Below are positions 1 through 8,208 of a stretch of 64,000 nt of DNA, piece by piece; position 1 is the stretch's first letter; the number at the start of each line of letters is the position of its first letter. Source of the stretch: Sporomusa malonica (GTDB lineage Bacteria > Bacillota > Negativicutes > Sporomusales > Sporomusaceae); contig NZ_FWXI01000002.1 of NCBI RefSeq assembly GCF_900176355.1, positions 62,001 to 126,000 of the forward strand. Direction: 5' to 3'. The translations under genes were made by a program, and so were the position numbers. The notes beneath the pieces were generated by a model. It was not told the origin of the DNA. It worked only from the letters and a program-made list of their open reading frames with translations, and did no database searches.

Positions 1-437
1 ATATTGGTCACTGGCTGGGTACTGTTGTTGAACATGTTGGGGCCTATCATATTGATTGGCCGGTAGCCAGTGTGCAAAACTTTGCTACAATTATTGGCGC
101 ACTGGTATTGACTGGGCTGGGCGCAAACATGATTAGAGAAAACATCAGCGGCCAAGCGGAGTTTTCATCAGGCAATCCCTTGCATGGTGGAGCGCTTATC
201 ATGCTGGCAGCAAGTGTCAGTATTGACGCTTTGGCCGCCGGATTCAGTCTGGGGATGATTGATGTCGATTTATTCCAGTTGAGCATGATTTTAGGTGCCG
301 TTATCTTTGTGATTGCTCTCTTTGGGCTGGGACTTGGCCGTAAGTTGGGGCGGTATGTCGGCGCACGGGCAGAACTGATCGGCGGCGTTGTTTTGGTTCT
401 ATTGGGAATACACATTTTATGGACGACAATTTACTAA
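1..437 (+). CDS. mntP: Manganese efflux pump MntP family protein (5' truncated by window edge)
   Basis: The reading frame is open from base 3 and ends at TAA 435-437, so the start lies outside the window. The visible part is hydrophobic, with three or four membrane segments and small-residue-rich helices containing an Asp motif (SIDALAAGFSLG). This is the hallmark of the second half of the MntP/YwlD family, inner-membrane exporters that remove excess Mn(II). In Bacillus the same gene (ywlD) sits directly before ywlE, rpiB and ywlG, as it does here, which supports the call. Regulation cannot be seen because the upstream region is missing. Other small cation exporters of the LysE-like fold are the main alternative. 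Confidence 0.82.
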   Translation, partial: IGHWLGTVVEHVGAYHIDWPVASVQNFATIIGALVLTGLGANMIRENISGQAEFSSGNPLHGGALIMLAASVSIDALAAGFSLGMIDVDLFQLSMILGAVIFVIALFGLGLGRKLGRYVGARAELIGGVVLVLLGIHILWTTIY

Positions 438-496
438 GCAAAGCATAATTTGGTATGAGATATTTCTCAAGACACAAAATATGGGGGTGAGCTTGA

Positions 497-958
497 ATGT
501 TCAAGATTTTGCTTGTATGTACAGGCAACACGTGCCGCAGCCCCATGGCTGCCGCGCTTCTCACCGATATGGTTCTACAAGCTGGGCTGGCTGACAAAAT
601 AGCTGTTGAGTCGGCTGGGATTGCCGCAGGGTGCCAGCCAGCTTCCAACCAGGCCCAGGCTGTTATGCGCCAGGCCGGGCTGCAGCTGGACAAGCATTGT
701 TCAAAGCAGCTGGTACCGGCTAAGCTCGAAACTGCCGATTTAGTACTGACGATGACGGTGTCGCACAAACGCGCTGTAGCCAACATGACGCGAGGCATGA
801 CAGGCAAAATATACACACTGGCCGAATTTGCAGGACAAGCTGCTGATGTGTCTGATCCATTCGGTGGCAGCGAGGCTGAATACCGTATGTGCGCCGGGCA
901 GCTCAAACACTTGTTGACTCAAGCGTGGGAAAAAATTGTCAGTTTGGCAGGAAAATAG
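497..958 (+). CDS. ywlE: Low-molecular-weight phosphatase, YwlE-type (probable protein-arginine phosphatase)
   Basis: This 153-residue cytoplasmic phosphatase carries the P-loop CTGNTCRS at residues 8-15, with nucleophile Cys8 and Arg14, and the general-acid motif Asp120-Pro121. Members of this family remove phosphate from tyrosine or, in the YwlE branch, from phospho-arginine. YwlE enzymes have Thr in the loop where tyrosine phosphatases usually have Ile or Leu. Thr12 here therefore points to arginine specificity, which is an inference. The ATG at 497 follows a GGGGGTGAG ribosome site at the usual distance. It lies between mntP and rpiB, as in Bacillus. No McsB kinase gene is visible in this window. 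Confidence 0.88.
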   Translation: MFKILLVCTGNTCRSPMAAALLTDMVLQAGLADKIAVESAGIAAGCQPASNQAQAVMRQAGLQLDKHCSKQLVPAKLETADLVLTMTVSHKRAVANMTRGMTGKIYTLAEFAGQAADVSDPFGGSEAEYRMCAGQLKHLLTQAWEKIVSLAGK

Positions 959-1016
959 TAATTAACGTTGAAAAAGTGAAAGACGCGCAAATACATACAA
1001 TAGGAAGTGTTACAGA

Positions 1017-1460
1017 ATGAAGGTAGCCATTGGCAGCGACCACGGCGGTTATCGCCTAAAAGAAGAAATCAAAGCCCTGTTAACAGAGCTCAAGGTAGAC
1101 AACCATGATTTTGGGACATATACTACAGACTCGGTTGACTACCCCGATATTTCCCGCCAAGTAGCTGAGTCGGTGGTAAGTGGTGAGTATGAGCGGGGCA
1201 TTATTGTGTGTGGCACAGGTATTGGCGTCAGCATTGCCGCCAATAAAATTAACGGAATCAGGGCAGCGCTTTGTAATGATGTTTTTTCGGCGCAGATGTC
1301 GCGTGAACATAATGACGCCAATATCCTGACACTGGGTGAACGGGTGATTGGTCCTGGCTTAGCCCGGATGATTGTTGAGGTATGGCTCAAGACAGAATTT
1401 GCCGGTGGCAGGCATGGCTGTCGAGTGGACAAGATTATGCAATTGGAAAAGTGTAGATAA
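1017..1460 (+). CDS. rpiB: Ribose-5-phosphate isomerase B
   Basis: A 147-residue RpiB/LacAB family enzyme that interconverts ribulose-5-phosphate and ribose-5-phosphate in the non-oxidative pentose phosphate pathway. The family landmarks are present: GSDHGG at residues 7-11 with His9, the catalytic Cys65 in CGTGIG, and His98 in the REHND motif. Length is normal for the family (about 145-150). The ATG at 1017 is preceded by AGGAAG. It sits between the ywlE-type phosphatase and the ywlG-like gene with short gaps, so co-transcription is likely. LacA/LacB-type galactose-6-phosphate isomerases are related, but they occur as pairs in lac operons, which is not the context here. Confidence 0.93.
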   Translation: MKVAIGSDHGGYRLKEEIKALLTELKVDNHDFGTYTTDSVDYPDISRQVAESVVSGEYERGIIVCGTGIGVSIAANKINGIRAALCNDVFSAQMSREHNDANILTLGERVIGPGLARMIVEVWLKTEFAGGRHGCRVDKIMQLEKCR

Positions 1461-1484
1461 GAGCTCAAATGGAGTGAATGATGC

Positions 1485-2039
1485 ATGGATACAGATTTGG
1501 CAACAATTGGCCGTCAAACAGTGCTGGCGGCTGAAGAGCTAATAAAGACAGCCCAGTTAAAGCCTGGGCAAATCCTTGTGGTAGGGTGCAGTACCAGCGA
1601 AGTACAGGGAGCCCGTATCGGCTCCTATGGTTCGGATGTAGTGGCGGCACGAATTTTATCGAGCCTGCTGAAGGTTTGTTCCTGGTATCAGGTATCGCTG
1701 GCTATACAGTGCTGTGAGCATCTCAACCGGGCACTTGTTGTTGAGCAGGCTGTAGCCGATAAATATAATCTTGAAGAAGTGACAGTCATTCCGGTTGCTA
1801 AGGCTGGTGGGGCGCTGGCTGCGCAAGCTATGCGTGAGTTTGCCTGTCCTATGGTGGTTGAAGCGATTTCGGCCCATGCCGGTCTTGATATTGGTAGTAC
1901 GCTCATTGGTATGCATATAAAAAAAGTTGCAGTTCCGGTGCGTTTGACCCCGAAATATATCGGTGAAGCCTATTTGACTGCCGCACGCGCCAGACCGAAG
2001 TTGGTCGGCGGGGCACGCGCCATCTATCAACTGTCATAG
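1485..2039 (+). CDS. YwlG/UPF0340 (TIGR01440) family protein of unknown function
   Basis: A 184-residue soluble protein recognisable as the YwlG family by its length, its VVGCSTSEVQG segment near residue 33 and its position between rpiB and glyA, the same place as in Bacillus. No catalytic function is established for the family and I assign none. It has no signal peptide or membrane segment and should be cytoplasmic. The ATG at 1485 is 24 bases after the rpiB stop, and no strong ribosome site is seen just upstream (GGAGTGAATG is the best). The long-standing neighbourhood with glyA suggests a link to one-carbon or pentose metabolism, but that is only positional inference. Confidence 0.85.
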   Translation: MDTDLATIGRQTVLAAEELIKTAQLKPGQILVVGCSTSEVQGARIGSYGSDVVAARILSSLLKVCSWYQVSLAIQCCEHLNRALVVEQAVADKYNLEEVTVIPVAKAGGALAAQAMREFACPMVVEAISAHAGLDIGSTLIGMHIKKVAVPVRLTPKYIGEAYLTAARARPKLVGGARAIYQLS

Positions 2040-2104
2040 GAACTGCTTAGCACATTTGAACATTTCTAAGCACTTTTAGTTATTGAATGGAGGAGAAGAT
2101 ACAT

Positions 2105-3343
2105 ATGACAATCCTTGCAAGTGTAGACCCAGAAGTTGCACAGGCTGTTGGCCTTGAACGTGGTCGTCAGCAAAATAAGCTGGAGCTTATCGCATCCGAG
2201 AATTTTGTCAGCAAAGCCGTAATGGAGGCTCAGGGTTCGGTGCTCACCAATAAATATGCTGAAGGGTATCCGGGGCATCGTTATTACGGTGGCTGTGAAT
2301 ATGTCGATGTTGTCGAACAGCTGGCGATTGACCGGGCAAAAGAACTATTCGGTGCTGAGCATGCAAATGTGCAAGCCCATTCGGGAGCTCAGGCCAATAC
2401 AGCTGTGTACTTTGCGTTCTTGAAGCCTGGTGATACTATTCTAGGTATGAACCTGGCCCATGGCGGCCATCTGACCCATGGCAGCCCTGTTAATATCTCA
2501 GGACAATACTTCAATGTTGTTGCTTATGGTGTTGATGAGGTTACTCATCGCATTGATTATGATCAGGTTGCCGAACTTTCCATGAAACACAAGCCCAAAA
2601 TACTGGTAGCTGGAGCCAGTGCTTATTCGCGGATAATTGACTTTGCGCGTTTGGGACAAATTGCCCGCGATGCAGGAGCCATGTTCATGGTTGACATGGC
2701 CCATATTGCCGGTCTTGTTGCTGCTGGTTTTCATCCCAGTCCGGTGCCACATGCCGACATTGTTACAACAACCACGCACAAGACACTGCGCGGCCCGCGC
2801 GGCGGCATGATTTTGTGCCGGGCTCAATATGCTAAGGCCATTGATAAAGCCATATTCCCCGGTATCCAGGGTGGCCCCTTAATGCATGTTATCGCGGCTA
2901 AGGCTGTTTCTTTCAAAGAAGCGCTCAGTGAAGAATTCCGCCTTTATCAAGGCCAGATCATCAAGAATGCGCAGGCTTTGGCCGAGCGGCTTAAGCAAAA
3001 TGGTTTTACCCTGGTCTCTGGCGGCACCGACAATCATTTGATGCTTGTTGATCTGCGCGCTCAAAATCTTACAGGTAAACAGGCTGAACACCTCTTGGAT
3101 GAAGTAGGTGTTACTGTGAATAAAAATGCTATCCCTAACGATCCAGCCAGTCCGCTGGTAACTAGTGGTGTCCGAATTGGTGTTCCGGCTGTTACTTCGC
3201 GCGGTATGGTTGAACAAGACATGGTGGTCATTGGCGATATTATTGCCATGACGCTGACCAAGCCTGAAGACGGCGTGAGTCAGGATAAGGCGCGCGCTAT
3301 GGTGGCAAATCTATGCCACAAATATCCTTTATACGCTAAATAG
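2105..3343 (+). CDS. glyA: Serine hydroxymethyltransferase
   Basis: This PLP enzyme converts serine and tetrahydrofolate to glycine and 5,10-methylene-tetrahydrofolate, the main source of one-carbon units. The 412-residue product has the family's N-terminal ELIASENF motif and the PLP-binding Lys at about residue 226 in [11 protein letters not shown]. An in-frame ATG lies at 2087, but the ribosome site GGAGGAG (2089-2095) overlaps it, so the ATG at 2105 is chosen. Length then matches the family norm of about 415. It is followed 25 bases later by upp, linking folate one-carbon supply with pyrimidine salvage. No riboswitch-like structure is evident in the short leader. Confidence 0.97.
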   Translation: MTILASVDPEVAQAVGLERGRQQNKLELIASENFVSKAVMEAQGSVLTNKYAEGYPGHRYYGGCEYVDVVEQLAIDRAKELFGAEHANVQAHSGAQANTAVYFAFLKPGDTILGMNLAHGGHLTHGSPVNISGQYFNVVAYGVDEVTHRIDYDQVAELSMKHKPKILVAGASAYSRIIDFARLGQIARDAGAMFMVDMAHIAGLVAAGFHPSPVPHADIVTTTTHKTLRGPRGGMILCRAQYAKAIDKAIFPGIQGGPLMHVIAAKAVSFKEALSEEFRLYQGQIIKNAQALAERLKQNGFTLVSGGTDNHLMLVDLRAQNLTGKQAEHLLDEVGVTVNKNAIPNDPASPLVTSGVRIGVPAVTSRGMVEQDMVVIGDIIAMTLTKPEDGVSQDKARAMVANLCHKYPLYAK

Positions 3344-3368
3344 GTATTTTATTAAGGAGAGATGTTTC

Positions 3369-3995
3369 ATGCAAGTAAAAATAATCGACCATCCGTTAAT
3401 TCAACATAAACTATCACTCATTCGTGACATCAGAACAGGAACCAAAGAATTCCGTGAGCTCTTAGAAGAAATCTCAATGCTGATGGCCTTTGAGCTGACT
3501 CGGAATATGCCGCTGGAAGAGACCCAAATTGAGACACCTCTGACTACCTGCACCTGCAAGATGCTGTCAGGCAAGAAGATCGGCGTAGTTCCCATTCTGC
3601 GTGCCGGTCTTGGAATGGTAAATGGCATTCTGAAACTCATTCCTGCCGCCAAGGTGGGGCATATCGGCGTGTACCGGGATCATGAAACCTTGAAGCCTGT
3701 GGAATATTATTGCAAGCTGCCGAAAGATGTAGCTGACCGCGAGCTTATTGTTATTGATCCTATGCTGGCAACAGGGGGGTCGTCTGTGGCTGCTATTGAT
3801 ATGCTGAAAGCCAGAGGTGCCAGGCACATTAAACTGATGTGTTTGGTAGCCGCTCCAGAAGGCGTGAACATGGTAAACGATCATCATCCTGATGTTGAAG
3901 TATATGTAGCAGCTGTTGACAGCCACCTCAACGAACATGGCTATATTGTGCCAGGTTTAGGTGATGCCGGAGACCGCATTTTTGGCACCAAATAA
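3369..3995 (+). CDS. upp: Uracil phosphoribosyltransferase
   Basis: This enzyme salvages uracil by joining it to PRPP to give UMP. The 208-residue protein has the PRPP-binding loop [12 protein letters not shown] at residues 128-139 and the uracil-binding C-terminal region ending in [10 protein letters not shown]. The ATG at 3369 is preceded by AAGGAGAG. It follows glyA closely and probably shares its transcript. The gene ends exactly where a dispersed hairpin element begins: the TAA stop is the first part of the shared sequence that also abuts a second gene near 43,336. The natural C-terminus appears intact, so the element has not truncated the enzyme. Confidence 0.97.
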   Translation: MQVKIIDHPLIQHKLSLIRDIRTGTKEFRELLEEISMLMAFELTRNMPLEETQIETPLTTCTCKMLSGKKIGVVPILRAGLGMVNGILKLIPAAKVGHIGVYRDHETLKPVEYYCKLPKDVADRELIVIDPMLATGGSSVAAIDMLKARGARHIKLMCLVAAPEGVNMVNDHHPDVEVYVAAVDSHLNEHGYIVPGLGDAGDRIFGTK

Positions 3996-4126
3996 AGTAG
4001 ACTTAGCTTCAGATGGGGTTTTAACCCCACCTGAAGGTTAGTCGCCCTTATCCAGGGACTTAGCCGCTCTTAACTCCCACTTGTAGAAGAGGGAGTCTTA
4101 GAGCGGGTTAGTCATCGGATAATCGC
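3994..4126 (+). repeat. Modular hairpin repeat, family A, full-length copy 1
   Basis: About 130 bases nearly identical to 43337-43468 and related to the reverse complement of 11131-11214. It can fold into two extended hairpins. The first pairs CTTCAG with CTGAAG around an inner TGGGG/CCCCA stem. The second pairs TTATCC with GGATAA around inner CCGCTCTTA/TTAGAGCGG and CTCCC/GGGAG stems. GACT...AGTC blocks flank the first hairpin. It begins at the upp stop codon and could act as a terminator-like or processing structure for the glyA-upp transcript. No ORF runs through it. Its function is unknown. Confidence 0.85.
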
Positions 4127-4188
4127 ACGTTATACCTGGGCCGCGAATATACTGTTATTATACCGTTTGGCCAAGGGGGGTAAACAGC

Positions 4189-4650
4189 TTGAGTGATAAG
4201 ACAGAGCTTGACCGTCCGTCCTGGGACGAATACTTTATGAATATAACCAATGTAGTTGCTACCAGATCAACCTGTCTACGACGTCAGATCGGCGCTGTCA
4301 TTGTTAAAGATCAGCGCCTGTTATCTACAGGGTATAATGGTGCGCCAAGCGGTCTGGCTCACTGTGGCGAAACAGGCTGTGTTCGCGCTGTCAATCAGGT
4401 GCCATCGGGAGAGCGCCAGGAGCTTTGCCGGGGTCTCCATGCGGAGCAAAGTGCTGTCGTCCAGGCAGCCAGGTATGGTGTTTCGATTCATGGAGCAACC
4501 ATTTATTCTACCCATCAGCCATGTTCGGCTTGTACCAAGATTCTCTTAAATGCCGGTATTAAGCGGGTTGTCTACCAATATAGCTATCCTGACAAACTGG
4601 CAGAGCAGCTCATCGCAGAGGCTGGAATAGAATATGTTTGCTTTGGTTGA
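4189..4650 (+). CDS. Deoxycytidylate (dCMP) deaminase, ComEB-like
   Basis: A zinc-dependent cytidine-deaminase-fold enzyme of 153 residues that should convert dCMP to dUMP for thymidylate synthesis. The zinc and catalytic motif HAE at residues 84-86 and the PCSAC motif with Cys112 and Cys115 are both present. An extra Cys-rich insertion (residues 59-80, with Cys59, Cys64 and Cys80) is typical of the dCMP deaminase branch. Translation probably starts at TTG 4189, eight bases after a GGGGGG tract. A neat hairpin terminator follows at 4666. The nearby upp gene makes a pyrimidine-salvage role sensible. ComEB of Bacillus is the same family, but a competence role is not implied. Confidence 0.92.
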   Translation: MSDKTELDRPSWDEYFMNITNVVATRSTCLRRQIGAVIVKDQRLLSTGYNGAPSGLAHCGETGCVRAVNQVPSGERQELCRGLHAEQSAVVQAARYGVSIHGATIYSTHQPCSACTKILLNAGIKRVVYQYSYPDKLAEQLIAEAGIEYVCFG

Positions 4651-4665
4651 TAATATAACTGCCTG

Positions 4666-4695
4666 CTGCCCACACTAATGTGGGCAGTTTTTTTT
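4666..4695 (+). terminator. Rho-independent terminator after the dCMP deaminase gene
   Basis: An 8-base-pair stem (CTGCCCAC with GTGGGCAG, loop ACTAAT) is followed directly by eight T residues. This is a textbook intrinsic terminator 16 bases after the stop codon. Confidence 0.93.
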
Positions 4696-4846
4696 AGGTC
4701 TAGTGCCATTCTAATAGGAAATTCTCGACCCTTGGGAAAACAAGGAGGATTTAGCCGAATTTCAGCGAATTAAATCATTAATTAATGGCTGGTTTGGTAT
4801 CTGCTTTTTGGGATGCGTAAACCAGCCTTTCTATAGGAGAATTTGC

Positions 4847-5521
4847 ATGTTAGAAGCCATTTATTTACCAAAACTTAATAACCTCGCACCTACACTTGAT
4901 TCAACCCTACTAAAAGCTATGGAAGAGGCAGGAGAACTGGCTCGTGCTGTGCTCAAATTTATGCCATGGGAACAGTTGACCCCGGCCGAATTGACTGCAC
5001 AGCCCCATGCAGTCAATCTGCTCGCCGATGTTAAGGAAGAACTGCTGGATGTTGCCCAAACCTGTGTAACCATGATCTTTGTTATGGAAGATTCATTCAG
5101 TATTGATGCTGATAGCCTCATTGGCGAACATTTGGTTAAACTGACAGATAAGGGGTATGTGTATGATGATAACAGTCAAAGCTATCGCATCACCACCACC
5201 AAGAATCTGCATGGCGGAAACTATAAGTGCATTAGCCTGCCGCATCTGAAAATTGATGATGTCACATTACTGACAACTGTATGCAAAATCCAGGAGGAGC
5301 TTGGAGAATTAACCCAGTTTCTTGGAAAATATGCTGGCGCGTCAGGTGAACAATCAAGACTTGATGCCGACCAAGTAAACCGTGGTGCCGCCCTGGAGCT
5401 GCTGGATGTTGCCCAATGCTGCTTTACTATGATGTACATACTGGCTGAGAGGCATGCTGTAAACATACCGGCGCTTGTTGCCGCGCATGTCGATAAGCTT
5501 CGCCGTAAAGGCTATTGTTAA
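4847..5521 (+). CDS. Tandem MazG-like NTP pyrophosphohydrolase-fold protein
   Basis: A 224-residue protein made of two similar all-alpha halves. Each half has an EExxE motif followed by an ExxxD-type motif: Glu26, Glu27, Glu30 with Glu65 and Asp68 in the first, and Glu150, Glu151, Glu154 with Glu184 and Asp187 in the second. The segments LLDVAQTCVTM and LLDVAQCCFTM match closely, showing an internal duplication. Such motifs bind Mg and hydrolyse nucleotide triphosphates in MazG/dUTPase-like enzymes, so a nucleotide house-cleaning role is likely but unproven. An in-frame ATG at 4808 lacks a ribosome site, while ATG 4847 follows ATAGGAGA. It sits alone between two transcription units. Confidence 0.7.
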   Translation: MLEAIYLPKLNNLAPTLDSTLLKAMEEAGELARAVLKFMPWEQLTPAELTAQPHAVNLLADVKEELLDVAQTCVTMIFVMEDSFSIDADSLIGEHLVKLTDKGYVYDDNSQSYRITTTKNLHGGNYKCISLPHLKIDDVTLLTTVCKIQEELGELTQFLGKYAGASGEQSRLDADQVNRGAALELLDVAQCCFTMMYILAERHAVNIPALVAAHVDKLRRKGYC

Positions 5522-5633
5522 GAGAAGATGTATGCGAGCGAGAAAGACAGAGGTATACTACACATATTTGATGCATATAGCTATTGGTAATGAAAATAAT
5601 AACGATACAGGCGTATTGACGGCTAAGGGCTGA

Positions 5634-5663
5634 TTGACAACTTTTACACACTTGAGGTACAAT
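5634..5663 (+). promoter_or_regulatory. Sigma-A-type promoter for the WecA/TagO-like gene
   Basis: TTGACA at 5634-5639 and TACAAT at 5658-5663 are separated by 18 bases. This gives a start site near 5670, with the ribosome site AAAGAGGTG just downstream. It makes the in-frame start at 5634 impossible and supports ATG 5694. Confidence 0.75.
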
Positions 5664-5693
5664 GGGTGTTGCGTAGAAAAGAGGTGTTATCAT

Positions 5694-6743
5694 ATGCAAA
5701 CATATGTAGTGGCTTTTACTGTTGCTTTAGCAGCAGCTTACTTTATTACTCCTCATATTAAGGAGTTAGCCATCAAGGCAGGAGCACTTGATGCCCCTGA
5801 TGCTCGTAAGGTGCATACCATTCCAATTCCCCGCATGGGTGGGTTGGCGATATATTTTGGTTTTGTGCTGGCTGTATTGTCCAGCATGCGGATCAGTCAT
5901 GAAATTTTAGGATTGTTATTGGGCGGTACGGTTATTTTAGCTGTCGGCATCATCGACGATTTGAAGCAACTACCTGCTAAGGTCAAACTGTTAGGTCAGA
6001 TTGTGGCAGCTGCTGTGCTCATTATGTTCGATATCCGTATTGAATGGTTGACAAACCCGTTTGGCGATATGATCTATGTTAACTACCTGTCCATTCCACT
6101 CACCATTATGTGGGTGGTCAGCCTGACTAACACTGTCAACTTAATTGACGGTCTGGATGGACTGGCAGCTGGGGTATCGACAATCGCGTCGGTGACTATT
6201 CTCTTAGTGGCGCTTGAGCAGAATCTCTGGACAGTAGCCATTCTGACAGCTGCATTGGCTGGTAGTGCATTAGGCTTTTTGCAGCATAACTTTAATCCGG
6301 CTAAAATCTTCATGGGTGATACTGGGAGTATGTTTTTGGGCTATATGCTGGCCGCTGTTTCTATATTGGGAACAGTAAAAAGCGCAGCCACCATTGCGCT
6401 GGTAGTGCCGATTGTAGCATTAGGTCTGCCTATTATGGATACCGCGTTTGCTATCATCCGCCGCTATATGAGCGGGCGGCCTATTTTTAAACCAGATAAG
6501 GGTCATTTACATCATCGTCTATTAGCCATGGGTTTAACCCAAAAGCAGGCTGTGCTGTTGATGTATGTAATCAGCGGTTGCCTGGGGGTAAGTGCCATTG
6601 CTTTGACTGAAGTAAGTCAGATGGTTGCTGCATTAATTTTGCTTGCCATTATTACGGTTGCCTTTTTCGGGGCCAAGAAGATTGGTGTACTAAAAAATAA
6701 TGACGGTGTGCTTAAAAGCAGCGATTCAGTGAAAAGCCATTAA
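5694..6743 (+). CDS. Undecaprenyl-phosphate HexNAc-1-phosphate transferase (WecA/TagO family)
   Basis: A polytopic inner-membrane enzyme of 349 residues that transfers a sugar-1-phosphate, usually GlcNAc-1-P, from UDP-sugar to undecaprenyl phosphate. It has the conserved DD pair at residues 88-89, the NLIDGLDG motif at 149-156, GDTGSMFLG further on, and the HLHHRL histidine motif that separates WecA/TagO proteins from MraY. The start at ATG 5694 follows GAGGTG. The next gene is UDP-GlcNAc 2-epimerase, so the pair may begin and feed a ManNAc-containing surface glycan. In a diderm host without expected teichoic acid, that is more likely an O-antigen or ECA-like polymer (inference). Confidence 0.92.
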   Translation: MQTYVVAFTVALAAAYFITPHIKELAIKAGALDAPDARKVHTIPIPRMGGLAIYFGFVLAVLSSMRISHEILGLLLGGTVILAVGIIDDLKQLPAKVKLLGQIVAAAVLIMFDIRIEWLTNPFGDMIYVNYLSIPLTIMWVVSLTNTVNLIDGLDGLAAGVSTIASVTILLVALEQNLWTVAILTAALAGSALGFLQHNFNPAKIFMGDTGSMFLGYMLAAVSILGTVKSAATIALVVPIVALGLPIMDTAFAIIRRYMSGRPIFKPDKGHLHHRLLAMGLTQKQAVLLMYVISGCLGVSAIALTEVSQMVAALILLAIITVAFFGAKKIGVLKNNDGVLKSSDSVKSH

Positions 6744-6782
6744 GCTGAACTGCGTTCATAATGCAACTTTGCAAGATAATAG

Positions 6783-6803
6783 GGCGGGCAATTTTTGCCC
6801 GCC
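6783..6803 (+). terminator. Hairpin between the wecA-like gene and the epimerase gene
   Basis: GGCGGGCA pairs with TGCCCGCC across a short T-rich loop. Only a weak T-rich tail follows (TTATGCT), so it may attenuate rather than end transcription. Confidence 0.6.
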
Positions 6804-6862
6804 TTATGCTATAAATTAATGAAAGTGAATTCAAACTGGAGACCAGGAAAGGAAGTCGTTTA

Positions 6863-8026
6863 ATGTCCCGCATAAAAGTTATGACTGTCTTCGGCACTAG
6901 GCCTGAGGCCATAAAAATGGCCCCTGTTGTTCTGGAGTTATCCAAACATCCTGAGTACATAACACCAGTGGTGGCAGTTACTGCCCAGCACCGGGAAATG
7001 CTTGACCAAGTACTTAATTTGTTTAACATTACCCCTGATCATGATCTTGATATTATGAGTCAGGGGCAAACGCTGTTTGATATTACCTGCCGGGCCATGC
7101 AGGGGCTTAATCAGGTGCTTATTAAAGAAAAGCCTGACCTTGTGCTTGTTCACGGCGATACGACGACTACATTTGCCGGAGCCATGGCAGCTTTCTATCA
7201 CCAGATAACTGTCGGTCATGTTGAGGCTGGTCTTCGTACAGGTAATAAGCATTCGCCCTTTCCCGAGGAAATGAATCGTAAACTGACAGGCGCTTTAGCT
7301 GATCTCCATTTTGCGCCAACGGTTACGGCAAAGCAAAATCTGCTGCAGGAGAATATTTCTGACCAGGCGGCTTTCGTCACAGGCAATACGGTCATCGACG
7401 CCTTGAAGGCCACCGTCGACGATGGGTATAGATTTACAGATCCACTGCTACAACAAATTGATTACCGCAGCCGAAAAGTCATTCTGGTTACAACCCACCG
7501 CCGGGAGAACTTAGGCGAGCCAATGCGTCATGTTTATCAGGCCCTCAAAGATATTGTCACTGCGTATCCAGATGTGGAAATTGTTTTCCCAGTACATAAA
7601 AATCCTTTAGTCCGCCAGGTGGTTCAAGATGAATTGGGCGGGCTGGAACGTGTTCACCTGATTGATCCGCTGGACTACCAGCCGTTTGCCAATCTTATCG
7701 CCAGATCTTATCTAGTGCTTACTGACTCAGGCGGTATCCAAGAAGAAGCACCGGCGCTAGGCAAGCCGGTACTGGTACTAAGAGACACCACTGAACGTCC
7801 TGAAGCCGTGACATCAGGCACAGTTAAACTGATTGGCACAGACCGGGAACGGGTATATGCCGAAACCCAAAAGCTCATAGTCGACGGTGTTGAATATCAA
7901 CATATGGCTAACGCTGTAAACCCTTACGGGGATGGACAGGCCTCTAGGCGGATTGTCAAAGCAATTTTGTGGAAATATGGCTTAGCCGATGGTATCCCAG
8001 ACGAATTTATTGCCGGAAATTTTTAG
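6863..8026 (+). CDS. wecB: UDP-N-acetylglucosamine 2-epimerase (non-hydrolysing)
   Basis: A 387-residue cytoplasmic GT-B-fold enzyme that interconverts UDP-GlcNAc and UDP-ManNAc. The family signature is clear: an N-terminal VFGTRPEAIKM motif, HGDTTTTFAG near residue 95, GHVEAGLRTG near 117, TTHRRENLG near 209 and the DSGGIQEEAP motif near 289. Length is standard. The ATG at 6863 follows AGGAAAGGAAG. It lies between the WecA/TagO-type gene and the ATP synthase operon, so it probably supplies ManNAc units for a surface glycan started by its neighbour. In Bacillus the orthologue is called mnaA. Confidence 0.95.
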   Translation: MSRIKVMTVFGTRPEAIKMAPVVLELSKHPEYITPVVAVTAQHREMLDQVLNLFNITPDHDLDIMSQGQTLFDITCRAMQGLNQVLIKEKPDLVLVHGDTTTTFAGAMAAFYHQITVGHVEAGLRTGNKHSPFPEEMNRKLTGALADLHFAPTVTAKQNLLQENISDQAAFVTGNTVIDALKATVDDGYRFTDPLLQQIDYRSRKVILVTTHRRENLGEPMRHVYQALKDIVTAYPDVEIVFPVHKNPLVRQVVQDELGGLERVHLIDPLDYQPFANLIARSYLVLTDSGGIQEEAPALGKPVLVLRDTTERPEAVTSGTVKLIGTDRERVYAETQKLIVDGVEYQHMANAVNPYGDGQASRRIVKAILWKYGLADGIPDEFIAGNF

Positions 8027-8085
8027 CTACCGTGCTTACAGTTGATGTAAATTTGCTAAATTTTTATTGTTTTCTGTAACTTGAA

Positions 8086-8113
8086 GCAGGAATTTGCCAT
8101 ATTGATAGAGAAT
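8086..8113 (+). promoter_or_regulatory. Sigma-H (Spo0H)-like promoter upstream of the atp operon
   Basis: GCAGGAATT at 8086-8094 and AGAGAAT at 8107-8113, 12 bases apart, match every position of the Bacillus sigma-H consensus (RnAGGAwww, 11-12 bases, RnnGAAT). A start site near 8120 would leave a leader of about 90 bases before atpZ. A TATAAT at 8171-8176 has no convincing -35 box. Sequence match only. Confidence 0.55.
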
Positions 8114-8208
8114 AGTACTGACGGACATTGGCCTTTTTTGGTGGAAATAATATCTCCTTGTTTCCATGGTTATAATAGCTAAGAAGTCTAGCTCTACGAG
8201 GTGAAGAT

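Noticed and set aside
301-906. Long open frame on the - strand across the phosphatase gene
   Set aside because: It lies antisense to a well-supported gene with catalytic motifs and shows no recognisable protein features.
2040-2104. Possible riboswitch or leader before glyA
   Set aside because: Only 65 bases between genes and no glycine-, purine- or folate-type structure could be drawn.
8171-8176. TATAAT before atpZ as an ordinary promoter
   Set aside because: No acceptable -35 sequence at 15-19 bases upstream; the sigma-H-like match is stronger.
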